The notes below the pieces were generated by a model, which worked only from the letters and a program-made list of their open reading frames with translations, made no database searches and was not told the origin of the DNA. From contig DCXP01000055.1 in the NCBI GenBank assembly GCA_002327725.1, positions 1 through 32,329 on the forward strand: 32,329 bases of DNA, in the 5' to 3' direction. Shown piece after piece: positions 1-7,506 of the stretch. The DNA is from Proteobacteria bacterium UBA2133 (GTDB taxonomy: Bacteria; Pseudomonadota; Gammaproteobacteria; Arenicellales; UBA868). A program made the position numbers and the translations under genes. Positions within the stretch are counted from its first letter, which is position 1. Each line of letters opens with the position of its first letter.

Positions 1-2
1 CC

Positions 3-428
3 GCGGTCGAAATGGGAACCGTCACCACGCTCAGGGTGAAAAAGATCCATAAGGGAAAAGGATCATCCATGGACATGCCGGCGACACTGGGCAATGATCA
101 GATCATTGACATGGAGCCGACACGTTTCTACCAGACTGTTGGAATTCCCAAAAAAGGAAAAGGTGAAATCCCACCCTCACATGGATATCTGGGTGGAGAA
201 AAGATCGCCAACCTTGAAAACCTCAATGAGGATCTCACGGTAGCGGCGCGGCACGCCTTGCTCCAGATGATCGACTACCTGGTCAGTGAACATGGCCTGA
301 CCAAAGAGCAGGCCTATGTTTTGTGTTCAGTCGCGGTGGACCTCAGGGTGGGGCAGGTGGTTGATGTGCCGAACTATGTGGTAACAGCGGTACTGAACCT
401 GGATGTTTTCGATAAATATCGATTCTAG
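3..428 (+). CDS. Acetamidase/formamidase family protein, C-terminal part
   Basis: This is the last 141 codons of a gene whose start lies to the left of the window; the frame is open to the edge. The tail carries the run AYVLCSVAVDLRVGQVVD near residues 103-120, the usual C-terminal signature of the acetamidase/formamidase (FmdA/AmdA) family. A glycine-rich GYLGGEKIA segment precedes it. Known members hydrolyse formamide or short amides to ammonia and the acid, in the cytoplasm. The substrate cannot be read from this fragment. The stop is followed 22 bases later by a strong GC-rich hairpin that may end the transcript. Confidence 0.85.
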   Translation, partial: AVEMGTVTTLRVKKIHKGKGSSMDMPATLGNDQIIDMEPTRFYQTVGIPKKGKGEIPPSHGYLGGEKIANLENLNEDLTVAARHALLQMIDYLVSEHGLTKEQAYVLCSVAVDLRVGQVVDVPNYVVTAVLNLDVFDKYRF

Positions 429-450
429 ATCTGTCTGCTTGGTATTGGGC

Positions 451-475
451 GAGGGACGCGCAGTGCGCGTCCCTC
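451..475 (+). terminator. GC-rich hairpin after the acetamidase gene
   Basis: An 11-bp perfect inverted repeat (GAGGGACGCGC at 451-461, GCGCGTCCCTC at 465-475) with a 3-base loop. It lies 22 bases after the acetamidase stop. There is no clear T-run after it, so it may be a weak terminator or an RNA-stabilising hairpin. The GTG proposed as start of the next gene sits in its loop and 3' arm, so it could also limit translation of that gene. Confidence 0.45.
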
Positions 476-1023
476 GTGCGTTCTCGCCTTGCAGATGGCT
501 GGTGCTCGTTTTGGTTATGGCCATCGGCAAGGCCGAGGCGCACTCACCGTGGAGTCAGTACCAGGTTTATCGCCAGGAGCATCTCATGATCATGAGCACC
601 CGGGTCGATCAACCGACCTACGAGTATTCCCTCCTTTTGATTGACGCTATTAATGAGATCCTCCCGGAGGCAAGTGCCCGGCCTGCCCGGGCCAAAGACT
701 GGGTTCGGGTCCATAGTCTGTTCAAAACCAAACAGATCCCGCTGGTTTTGCTGTCTTCCGACAACGCCAATGGGCTGATATCAGGGTCAGGACCGTTCTC
801 CGGTGAGCCTGCAGTCAATGCGGTTGTGCTTTACCGTTTCGGCGACTTGATCCTTTTAGCTCACCCTGATTTTCCAGAGGGTCACGCATGGCTTGTGACC
901 AACGCCATTATGGAGCAGCGGGCGATCCTGCCGGGAGCGGCAGACCCTTCAGCGGTTCAGGAACTGACCAATCTGCACAACGGCGCCCGCTCGGCGCTTG
1001 CGGGAAAACCGCTAAGTCCGTAG
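463..1023 (+). CDS. Exported protein of unknown function
   Basis: I do not recognise a family with confidence. The protein would have 186 residues from a GTG start, with GAGGGA 7 bases upstream. This start gives a normal signal peptide: arginines, a hydrophobic stretch WLVLVLVMAI, then a cleavage motif AEA before HSPW. An ATG at 403 lies in the same frame but overlaps the acetamidase gene and spoils the signal peptide. A TTG at 445 and an ATG at 517 are other options. The C-terminal half (LILLAHPDFPEGHAWLVTNAI) faintly recalls the end of TAXI/periplasmic binding proteins, but this is only an impression. Its position after an amidase gene might suggest a linked role. A good terminator follows 28 bases after the stop. 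Confidence 0.6.
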   Translation: MRVPRAFSPCRWLVLVLVMAIGKAEAHSPWSQYQVYRQEHLMIMSTRVDQPTYEYSLLLIDAINEILPEASARPARAKDWVRVHSLFKTKQIPLVLLSSDNANGLISGSGPFSGEPAVNAVVLYRFGDLILLAHPDFPEGHAWLVTNAIMEQRAILPGAADPSAVQELTNLHNGARSALAGKPLSP

Positions 1024-1050
1024 CACTTCACGATCGCGGGTATGAAAAGA

Positions 1051-1072
1051 AAACCCCGCCGTAGCGGGGTTT
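1051..1072. terminator. Bidirectional terminator between convergent genes
   Basis: Perfect 9-bp stem AAACCCCGC / GCGGGGTTT with a 4-base loop. It lies between the exported-protein gene (plus) and the membrane-protein gene (minus). The A-run on one side and T-run on the other let it work in both directions. Confidence 0.85.
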
Positions 1073-1105
1073 CAATGAGCGCATTGTGGCGCTGGCTTAT
1101 CGTTT

Positions 1106-1495
1106 TTAGGTTTTCGAGCGGATTCTTGACCAGCCGAACAGCAGCAAAGCGGTGAGTACGGTAACGATGCCCGCATCGTCAATGATGGAAACCTCAAGAT
1201 CTGCCGTGAAATGCTGATGCCAGAGGTTAAGGAAGATACCTATCTGGGCAATGATCAGTGCCGTAAAGAAAGCCCCGGTTCCTGCCAGACCGTTGATAAA
1301 GGTCCGAATCAACACAACGACAATGCCCAGCCAGGTAAGCCCAAGTACCCGTGCAACCGGGATTGCTTCAGCCCCTACGCCGTTGGCGCTTAGCCAGGCC
1401 TCGGTCATGAAAATCAGTTGGGCTACGTAGAAGACGGCCCCCAAGGTGAACAGTATCATCGCGATTGCAGCAGGTGTATCTTCGTATTTCTGCAT
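1106..1495 (-). CDS. Small four-helix membrane protein, unknown function
   Basis: The 129-residue product has four clear hydrophobic segments (about residues 9-31, 45-67, 73-92 and 105-122) joined by short loops, so it should be an integral inner-membrane protein. The first loop is weakly acidic and the C-terminus ends in RIRSKT, which would sit in the cytoplasm. No catalytic or metal-binding motif is visible and I do not recognise the family. It is a single gene, convergent with the exported protein on its left and divergent from the barrel protein on its right. The 207-base divergent gap should hold both promoters, but I cannot pick boxes in it with confidence. Confidence 0.7.
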   Translation of the reverse strand: MQKYEDTPAAIAMILFTLGAVFYVAQLIFMTEAWLSANGVGAEAIPVARVLGLTWLGIVVVLIRTFINGLAGTGAFFTALIIAQIGIFLNLWHQHFTADLEVSIIDDAGIVTVLTALLLFGWSRIRSKT

Positions 1496-1702
1496 GGATC
1501 TAACCCCTTTTGTCCCGTGAAAGGAGCCGAATAATAAGCGATTTTGCTGTCTGAGGCCGGAGATGCATGGTCTAAAAACACTTTAATAATAGGGTTTTTA
1601 AGAGCATAAGGCCAATAATGGGCTTGATTGTGGTGTATTGAGACAAGTTTGGCTAAAGTTTCCTGGCCAGTCGTTTTGATCAATTGTAAGGAGGATACAA
1701 CT

Positions 1703-1987
1703 ATGGCTATCTACAGAATTACCCGCTTCACCAGTTCGGATATACAAAAGGCGATTGCAATGGCAGAAGATGCGCGAGATGAGGTCGCTGCGGCGGGTGC
1801 AGATTTTATCGACATCGCGGCCGATGCCGATGGCAACGGTGTCGTTGTTGCCAAGTACCCCGACGCCGCTACGATGGAGGCGGCTACCGCAATCGCACAG
1901 AAGGTCTTTGGTCAGATGGTGGCCGGCGGGGTCATGAACGGAGACTCGATCGACATCTGGTCGGGAGAAGTGGTCAACTCGATGTAA
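1703..1987 (+). CDS. Small ferredoxin-fold (alpha/beta-barrel) protein
   Basis: The 94-residue product is preceded by a strong ribosome site, AAGGAGG, eight bases before the ATG, which decides the start over a longer in-frame ATG at 1628. The order is strand (AIYRITRFT), a long alanine-rich acidic helix, strand (DFIDIAAD), strand (GVVVAKYP), then a second helix. This beta-alpha-beta-beta-alpha pattern is typical of dimeric alpha/beta-barrel proteins such as the ABM/EthD-like families. No catalytic residue can be named. It is a single-gene unit, closed by a perfect palindromic terminator. Similar small barrels occur at 2101-2406 and 21565-21834. Confidence 0.75.
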   Translation: MAIYRITRFTSSDIQKAIAMAEDARDEVAAAGADFIDIAADADGNGVVVAKYPDAATMEAATAIAQKVFGQMVAGGVMNGDSIDIWSGEVVNSM

Positions 1988-2053
1988 TCCGGCTAAAACT
2001 TATGCGCCCAGGGTGTTGTCACCAAGAGGAAGGGTGCGAGGAATCCGTTAAGC

Positions 2054-2083
2054 ATCGGCGCGCCCTAGGGCGCGCCGATTTTG
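2054..2083 (+). terminator. Terminator formed by a 26-bp perfect palindrome
   Basis: ATCGGCGCGCCCT at 2054-2066 is followed directly by its exact reverse complement at 2067-2079, then TTTTG. It sits between the convergent barrel-protein genes. The T-run points to use on the plus strand; on the minus strand the tail is poor. Confidence 0.85.
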
Positions 2084-2100
2084 TGCGCTTTCACCTCAAT

Positions 2101-2406
2101 CTATTGCATCCCCCGGGTCACCCGCGTGGGCCCTTCAATGACGCCAAAATCCTTGGAACTGATGTTCGCCAGAGCCGGATTTCCACCGACAGCTGCAAAA
2201 AGTTCTGAAGCGATAAAGGCCTCATAGGCATCTTTGGATTCGAAGATATACACCCCGCCGTAGGTGTTGGTGTCATCATCCGCCAGCCAATGCTTGGAGA
2301 TGAGCCCGGGAACATCAGCAAAGGTTTGGGCAAGGTCATCACAGACCTGGTCGTATTCACCACGGCTGATGCCGTCAAGATTAAAATTGATGATCTGGAT
2401 ATGCAT
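2101..2406 (-). CDS. YdhR-like putative monooxygenase
   Basis: The start is set at MHIQIINFNLDG because GGAGG lies seven bases upstream; the frame continues further back but without a site. The resulting 101 residues equal the usual size of the YdhR family. Recognisable parts are the N-terminal beta strand, GLISKHWLADDDTNTYGG around residues 33-50, and YIFESKDAYEAFI, which match the conserved centre of YdhR proteins. These are dimeric alpha/beta-barrel proteins thought to act on aromatic or quinone-like compounds, but no substrate is firmly known. The gene is convergent with the 94-residue barrel protein and divergent from the aminotransferase. Confidence 0.85.
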   Translation of the reverse strand: MHIQIINFNLDGISRGEYDQVCDDLAQTFADVPGLISKHWLADDDTNTYGGVYIFESKDAYEAFIASELFAAVGGNPALANISSKDFGVIEGPTRVTRGMQ

Positions 2407-2525
2407 CTGCTGTCCTCCGACAACGTTAACCGAATCGCTGAGGGTAGCACAGCAAGTTGTCCTCATGAAGTGTGAGACCATCTCAGCAGCTAAACCGGAT
2501 CTCTTCACAGTCAACAGGACTTGAG

Positions 2526-3848
2526 ATGTCGCACGTATTTCCCCGTCATACCAAAAGCGCGCCGCCCCTGGCGGTGACGGGAGAGGGCTGTTACCTCATC
2601 GATGCCTCGGGCAAGCGCTATTTCGATGGCTCCGGGGGCGCCGCGGTATCGTGCCTTGGCCATGGTGACCCCGAAGTTATCGCCGCGGTAAAGGCGCAGG
2701 TGGAACAACTGGCTTTTGCCCATACGGGATTCTTTACCTCACAGCCCGCGGAGACGCTTGCAGATTTACTGGTAGAGCATGCGCCGGGAGACCTGGAGCG
2801 TGCGCTTTTTGTGTCAGGCGGTTCGGAGGCCAACGAGGCTGCGATCAAGCTCGCACGGCAGTACTTCGTTGAGCTGGGTGAGACCAACCGACGCTACCTC
2901 ATCGCGAGACGGCAGAGTTATCACGGGAACACGCTCGGCGCACTCGCGGTGGGTGGAAACCAGTGGCGCCGTAAGCAGTTTGCACCGCTGCTGGTAGATG
3001 TCAGCCACATATCCCCGTGTTACGAATACGCCGATCGCAATCCCGCTGAATCGGCTTTCGACTACGGGCAGAGGGTCGCCCAGGAACTCGAGGACGAAAT
3101 CCTCAGATTGGGCTCAGATTCGGTCATTGCTTTTCTGGCGGAGCCCGTGGTCGGTGCTACTGCTGGAGCGGTACCCGCGGTTGAGGGGTACTTCACAAGA
3201 ATAAGAGAAATCTGTGACCGCTATGGTGTCCTGCTGATCCTGGACGAGGTGATGTGCGGCATGGGTCGCACGGGATATCTCTTTGCCTGCGAGGCGGAGA
3301 ACATTACGCCCGACATTGCCTGTATTGCCAAGGGCCTTGGGGCGGGTTATCAGCCGATCGGCGCGATGCTGTGTACCCGTGAGATTTATCAGACGATCGA
3401 GGAGGGCTCGGGGTTTTTCCAGCATGGACACACCTATCTGGGTCATCCGGTTGCGGCAGCCGCGGGCTGCGCGGTGCTGGAGGCCATCATCTCCCGTGGC
3501 CTTGTCCCCCGGGTGCGGGAGATGGGAGAACGGTTTGACCAGGCGTTAAGAGATGAGTTCAGTGAGCACCCGCACGTGGGGGATATCAGGGGAAGAGGGT
3601 TATTCCGCGGCGTAGAGCTGGTAGAGGATAGATCCAGCAAAACGCCGTTTGATCCGGCGTTACGACTTGCAGGCAACATCAAAAAAGCGGCTTTTGAGCA
3701 GGGCCTGATCTGTTATCCGATGTCGGGTACCCGAGACGGCGTTAATGGAGATCACGTCCTGCTGGCGCCGCCCTTTATTCTCAAAGACAACCATATTGAC
3801 GAGATGGTGACCAAACTCAGCGCATCCATTTCATCCTGCCTGCCCTAG
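2526..3848 (+). CDS. Class III PLP aminotransferase
   Basis: The 440-residue product is a fold-type I, class III aminotransferase (the omega-amino acid:pyruvate / 4-aminobutyrate / DAPA group). Visible motifs are FVSGGSEANEAAIKLAR (phosphate-binding region), SYHGNTLGA, LILDEVMCGMGRTG (Asp that binds the pyridine nitrogen), and IACIAKGLGAGYQPIGA, with the lysine that forms the aldimine. HTYLGHPVAAAAG follows. The full length is present and nothing looks broken. The start at MSHVF avoids an upstream in-frame ATG (2472) that would overlap the divergent yhdR-like promoter region. The gene stands alone, so the amine substrate and pathway cannot be inferred from neighbours. Confidence 0.9.
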   Translation: MSHVFPRHTKSAPPLAVTGEGCYLIDASGKRYFDGSGGAAVSCLGHGDPEVIAAVKAQVEQLAFAHTGFFTSQPAETLADLLVEHAPGDLERALFVSGGSEANEAAIKLARQYFVELGETNRRYLIARRQSYHGNTLGALAVGGNQWRRKQFAPLLVDVSHISPCYEYADRNPAESAFDYGQRVAQELEDEILRLGSDSVIAFLAEPVVGATAGAVPAVEGYFTRIREICDRYGVLLILDEVMCGMGRTGYLFACEAENITPDIACIAKGLGAGYQPIGAMLCTREIYQTIEEGSGFFQHGHTYLGHPVAAAAGCAVLEAIISRGLVPRVREMGERFDQALRDEFSEHPHVGDIRGRGLFRGVELVEDRSSKTPFDPALRLAGNIKKAAFEQGLICYPMSGTRDGVNGDHVLLAPPFILKDNHIDEMVTKLSASISSCLP

Positions 3849-3986
3849 ACTGTTGGTTAGTCCGGAATTTCTGACTCGGCCTTAAATCAGCGGCGCCTTT
3901 ATCTGTGTCCGTTATCTCAGCCTTAGTCCTTATCCCGGTACGCTGGCCACGCGTTTTGATGGAGACAATCCGGTAAGATAGGCGCC

Positions 3987-4442
3987 ATGATGATTCGGAC
4001 CTTCCTGCTCGCGGCCGGGCTCGCCTTTACGGTTAAGAGTCTGGCTCTGGCTCCCTGTCCGGAAGGGTCGAGCCACCTTTTCGATAACTGTTCAGGCTCG
4101 CATGTCTACGCTAATGGCGATGCGTATGCCGGTGAATGGAAGGCCGGCAAAAAGCATGGCCAGGGAACCTATACGTGGGCAGACGGCGAGCGCTATGAAG
4201 GCGAGTGGGACAGCGGTACGAAATCAGGCGTCGGCGCCTATTTCTGGAATAACGGTGACCGTTACGAAGGTCAGTTCGTTAACGGGATTTACCATGGTGA
4301 GGGAACCTTCACCTACGCAACCGGCAGATCAATCTCTGGTGAATGGGATGTCGGCAAGCCCTGGAATGCAGTTGCCCGCGACCCGTCTGGTGAAGTAACC
4401 CATGGGTTCACCGACGGCGTGCCCCAGTGCAGAAAGAACTGA
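3987..4442 (+). CDS. Secreted MORN-repeat protein
   Basis: 151 residues with an N-terminal signal peptide (MMIRTFLLAAGLAF to about residue 22) and three to four MORN repeats between about residues 40 and 125. The repeats follow the Y-x-G-x-W-x-x-G-K-x-x-G-x-G pattern, as in YAGEWKAGKKHGQGTYTW and YEGEWDSGTKSGVG. MORN repeats form a beta-hairpin sheet used in protein or lipid contacts. The bacterial proteins have no common function, so none is assigned. Two cysteines (CPEG and DNCSG) before the repeats and one near the end suggest a disulfide in the periplasm. It is convergent with nnrU, separated by only 20 bases. Confidence 0.88.
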   Translation: MMIRTFLLAAGLAFTVKSLALAPCPEGSSHLFDNCSGSHVYANGDAYAGEWKAGKKHGQGTYTWADGERYEGEWDSGTKSGVGAYFWNNGDRYEGQFVNGIYHGEGTFTYATGRSISGEWDVGKPWNAVARDPSGEVTHGFTDGVPQCRKN

Positions 4443-4462
4443 TTTAACCTTCGGGGCCTGGT

Positions 4463-5020
4463 TCAGACTCCAAACACCGGTGGGCCGATCAGGCCGTGGA
4501 CATAGCCGATAATCCCCAGCAGCACAACTGAAGCGAGGAAAAACAGGCCGTCTTTGGCCAGGGCGCCTTTTGTACCAGGCTGCCAATCCGGCTCCGCGTG
4601 GTTGATGACCACAATTTCAACCAGCGGCCACAGACCCAACCCGCCAAAGAGAATCACAGCAGCGAGTTCGCCATTGATCATAAGGTGTGCGACCGCCCAC
4701 AGCAGAACTCCGATCAGCATCGGGTGACGCAGCCTGGTTAACAGTGCGCCTTTCCGGGCCGCCGGGCTCAGCATGAACAGGGCGATCAATACGAGCACGT
4801 TATTGACGGGTATCAGCCAGGACGGGGGATGCCACAGGTACGCAGTGTCTATGCCGCGGTAACCAAATACCATCAGGATAATGCTGATCACCAGGGCCAG
4901 CGCGACGATACCCTTGCCAGCCCCTCCCATCGCTTTGCGGGCACCCGGTGCTATCCGCTTGAACAGGTGTGCGGCATACCACAGCGCGATACCCGTGATA
5001 AGGAGGGCGGCATCACTCAT
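4463..5020 (-). CDS. NnrU family membrane protein
   Basis: The 185-residue product is hydrophobic, with about five to six membrane segments, and begins MSDAALLITGIALWYAAHL, typical of NnrU. The conserved LRHPMLIGVLLWAVAHL motif sits at about residues 97-113, followed by GLWPLVEI. NnrU was named for its link with nitric oxide reductase expression in denitrifiers, and it resembles the isoprenylcysteine-methyltransferase/NnrU membrane fold. Its biochemical role is not settled. No denitrification genes occur in the window, so a role in nitrogen oxide metabolism here is only possible. A 39-codon frame just upstream overlaps its start, but I do not trust that frame. Confidence 0.88.
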   Translation of the reverse strand: MSDAALLITGIALWYAAHLFKRIAPGARKAMGGAGKGIVALALVISIILMVFGYRGIDTAYLWHPPSWLIPVNNVLVLIALFMLSPAARKGALLTRLRHPMLIGVLLWAVAHLMINGELAAVILFGGLGLWPLVEIVVINHAEPDWQPGTKGALAKDGLFFLASVVLLGIIGYVHGLIGPPVFGV

Positions 5021-5145
5021 GGGATCAATCTTACACCTAAGCCGGCGGCGTCTTGAAGGCGCGCTCTGTCCGCCACATCATCCGCCGCTACTGCAGTATT
5101 GACAGCCGCTGACATTATGCCGCCCTGGGGTTCCATCGGTTTTAA

Positions 5146-5307
5146 TCAGCGGCCCATAATCAGAAACACAAAAAGCCCAAGCGAGATCAGAAACATTACC
5201 CAGTTGCGTTTGTATTGTTTCTGATACATCAGAAGCTGGCGCTTCAGATTGGCATTTTCTTCGCGCAAAGCAGTAAGTTCGTCTGATGTCGAATCATTCT
5301 CGGTCAT
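5146..5307 (-). CDS. Small coiled-coil/membrane protein, 53 residues
   Basis: A short frame beginning MTENDSTSDELTALREENA. The first 35 residues are charged and heptad-like (LTALREENANLKRQL), fit for a short coiled coil. Residues 36-51 are one strongly hydrophobic segment (WVMFLISLGLFVFLIM) ending in GR. The composition is that of a real single-pass membrane protein with its N-terminus in the cytoplasm. AGAGAGG lies about 11 bases before the ATG, a modest ribosome site. It lies 29 bases after the HAD hydrolase stop on the same strand, so the two may be cotranscribed. No family recognised. Confidence 0.65.
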   Translation of the reverse strand: MTENDSTSDELTALREENANLKRQLLMYQKQYKRNWVMFLISLGLFVFLIMGR

Positions 5308-5336
5308 GGGTGTGAAACCTCTCTTGCGCCTTGAGG

Positions 5337-6056
5337 CTATGTGATCTCCTGCTGGTGAGCAGCAGCAAAATCGGCCATGCTGTTGAAGGTAAAGTTGACC
5401 GTCGGCATCTCGCCCGGGTGCATGGTGGCACCAAAGCCCTCCTGGTCGTGCCGACGGTAAATCCAGCAGTTCGCAAGACCATGCCGGTTCGCAGGCTGAT
5501 GGTCATGAAACATGCTTTCCGCCACGTGCAGGATTTCGTCCCTGGTGATTCCACGATGCGTCAGCGTTTCGAGCATGTATTCAAAATTGCGGTCATCAGG
5601 CTTATAACTGCCAATATCCTCGGCAGTCATTACCGCATCGAAGGTAACGCCAAGGCGGGCATTGGAGCCTGAGAAGCTCAGGTTGTCAGTATTGGTCAGA
5701 ACCGCCAGTTGAAAATGCTGCTTCAGATAGCCAAGCGCGTCGGCGCTGTCATCAAACGCCGGCCACTGAGGAACCGACCGGCCGTAGGCAAGGCATTCCT
5801 CCCATCCCGCATCGACCTGCCAATGTTCTGCAAGGCGCCGATAGACCGTCGCCAGAAGCTCGGAATATTTTCTCGAAGGCGAAAAGCGCTGTGCCGCTGA
5901 CTCGTAATGGGCGTGGGCATTAAGGATATCGTCACGGTTGAGATTCATAGCGACCCTGTCTGTCAGGGGCTTTAAGGCGGTGATCATCCCGCTTTCCCAG
6001 TCGATCAACGTGCCGTAAACATCGAAAGCCAGAATCTTAAATTGTGAGAGTTTCAT
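5337..6056 (-). CDS. HAD-superfamily hydrolase (haloacid dehalogenase type)
   Basis: 239 residues with all four HAD motifs. Motif I is FDVYGTLIDWE, with the nucleophile Asp at about residue 12; motif II is LTNTDN; motif III is the lysine in GSYKPDDRNFEYML; motif IV lies around AESMFHDHQPANRHG. The Y-G-T-L form of motif I and the small helical cap after it are typical of the haloacid dehalogenase type II group, which also includes phosphatases with other substrates. The substrate is not evident. The start MKLSQF is preferred over an upstream ATG because it begins just before motif I. Divergent from the glutaminyl cyclase gene. Confidence 0.85.
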   Translation of the reverse strand: MKLSQFKILAFDVYGTLIDWESGMITALKPLTDRVAMNLNRDDILNAHAHYESAAQRFSPSRKYSELLATVYRRLAEHWQVDAGWEECLAYGRSVPQWPAFDDSADALGYLKQHFQLAVLTNTDNLSFSGSNARLGVTFDAVMTAEDIGSYKPDDRNFEYMLETLTHRGITRDEILHVAESMFHDHQPANRHGLANCWIYRRHDQEGFGATMHPGEMPTVNFTFNSMADFAAAHQQEIT

Positions 6057-6243
6057 ATCATTACAGCAGTTGGGTGTTTCAAATGCGTGTGCAAGGCGGT
6101 ATTTTACGGTGAACACCCGCAGAATCGACAAAATGGAATTCTTCCCAAACGGACTTCAGAGCAGAATCGCCCGCAAATTCTCGTGCCGGCTTTCCCTGGA
6201 ATACTCCGGGACGTATATTGGTGACGGCTTTTGAAACCTGGCC

Positions 6244-7116
6244 GTGAGACATAAAAAAATAATCCGGGTGCTTGTGTTCAGCGTCGCAGTGCTGGCGGGC
6301 GCGGGATACGTATTCCGGGGAGACCTATATCATCTGTGGCAGGGATACGTGACCGTCCCGGCAACGACCGAATTGCTCTCCTCGACAGACAGTGCCGTTG
6401 CATCATTTTCGGTACGGATCGTGCGCAAAATTGCACATGATCCGAAACATTTTGTGCAGGGTCTCCAGATAGTCGGTGATAGCCTTTACGAGGGAACCGG
6501 CCTCTACGGGAAATCCGAATTGATCCGCTATCGCTTCAACCGAGAAGCGGGCGCCCTGAACCCCATCTGGCGCAAGGCACTCGCCGCTGATGAATTCGGA
6601 GAGGGCATTGCGATGCTCGGTGATGTTCTCTATCAGTTGACCTGGAAGGAAGGCCGGGTACACCGTTATCGTGAAAAAGGCCAGTCCGTAGAGGACTTGC
6701 CGGCATTAGCGAATGACCGTGAAGGCTGGGGCCTGACGACAGATGGCAGAAGTCTCATCGCGTCCGATGGATCGGATACCCTGTTGTTTCGGTCTGCGGA
6801 GGATTTCTCGGCTGAACGCGAAGTCCGGGTGCATCATCGGGGTAAGCCCGTTGTACACCTTAATGAACTGGAATTCATCGACGGCAAAATCTGGGCGAAT
6901 GTCTGGAAAACCCAATATATCGTGGTGATTGATCCTGCAAGCGGTGCGGTGACGGCAATCGTGGACTGCGCAGCGCTGGTTGACGATGCCCGGGCCGCCT
7001 CGCCGAAAATTGGCTTTCTCAATGGTATCGCGTGGGATAAAGCCAGCCGTGAGTTGTATCTGACGGGTAAATTATGGCCCTGGATTTATCAGGTCAGACT
7101 CGACGCCAGGCTGTAG
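6244..7116 (+). CDS. Glutaminyl-peptide cyclotransferase, membrane-anchored
   Basis: The 290-residue product starts at a GTG. It has an N-terminal hydrophobic anchor (IIRVLVFSVAVLAGAGYVF), so the enzyme should act in the periplasm. The rest matches the bacterial/plant-type beta-propeller glutamine cyclotransferase family: HDPKHFVQGLQI, LYEGTGLYGKS, FGEGIAMLGDVLYQLTW, LNELEFIDGKIWANVW and the C-terminal LNGIAWD. These conserved segments follow one another in the order expected of the five-bladed fold. The family converts N-terminal glutamine of peptides to pyroglutamate with release of ammonia. It is a single gene; its peptide substrates are unknown. Confidence 0.9.
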   Translation: MRHKKIIRVLVFSVAVLAGAGYVFRGDLYHLWQGYVTVPATTELLSSTDSAVASFSVRIVRKIAHDPKHFVQGLQIVGDSLYEGTGLYGKSELIRYRFNREAGALNPIWRKALAADEFGEGIAMLGDVLYQLTWKEGRVHRYREKGQSVEDLPALANDREGWGLTTDGRSLIASDGSDTLLFRSAEDFSAEREVRVHHRGKPVVHLNELEFIDGKIWANVWKTQYIVVIDPASGAVTAIVDCAALVDDARAASPKIGFLNGIAWDKASRELYLTGKLWPWIYQVRLDARL

Positions 7117-7202
7117 CGGGGACGGGCCTTGATGACAGCTTCAGGTATCAGCGGCTGTCCGGGGCGTCAATCTAAGTCCATCAGTCGAATCAAGAGATAA
7201 CT

Positions 7203-7376
7203 ATGGATCCGGTGCTGACATTTTTCGACACGTTCCTCGGGGTAGGGGATTTTGCTGGGGTTGGGGCGCTGATCCTGGTAGTCGGTTTTGCTTTCATGAT
7301 AAAGGGCTTGAAGCCCGTATTGACGGTTCTGGGCCTTCTCGTCGTGATGATGCCTATTGCCAACATGGCGACTTAA
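7203..7376 (+). CDS. Small membrane protein, 57 residues
   Basis: The frame starts MDPVLTFFDTFLGVGDFAGVG and runs to MPIANMAT. It contains two hydrophobic segments (about residues 20-33 and 37-52) joined by the basic turn IKGLK, so it is a likely two-pass helical hairpin. Such composition over the whole length is unlikely by chance. The ribosome site is poor (AGAGATAACT). It lies 86 bases after the glutaminyl cyclase gene on the same strand and could be cotranscribed with it. A CRP-like sequence begins directly after its stop. Function unknown. Confidence 0.5.
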   Translation: MDPVLTFFDTFLGVGDFAGVGALILVVGFAFMIKGLKPVLTVLGLLVVMMPIANMAT

Positions 7377-7392
7377 TGTGACCCGCGTCACC
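7377..7392. promoter_or_regulatory. CRP-like site upstream of the bacteriocin-like gene
   Basis: TGTGA-CCCGCG-TCACC matches the CRP/Vfr consensus TGTGA-N6-TCACA at nine of ten conserved bases. It lies 115 bases before the ATG of the double-glycine peptide gene and 15 bases beyond the two-pass membrane protein's last sense codon. I cannot find a convincing -10/-35 pair at a fixed spacing from it. Confidence 0.45.
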
Positions 7393-7506
7393 TGATTCTC
7401 CCCAATACCTCCTAAAAGGTGACAGCGCGCACATCTTATCTCCCTGATATCCATCACAATGGCTTCACTGGAATTAACCAGAAAACTTAAACACGGAGAC
7501 AGGGCA

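Noticed and set aside
5017..5136. A 39-codon minus-strand frame whose stop overlaps the nnrU start (ATGA).
   Set aside because: No ribosome site, low-complexity Ala/Asp/Gly sequence and no membrane or domain character; the overlap alone is too common by chance.
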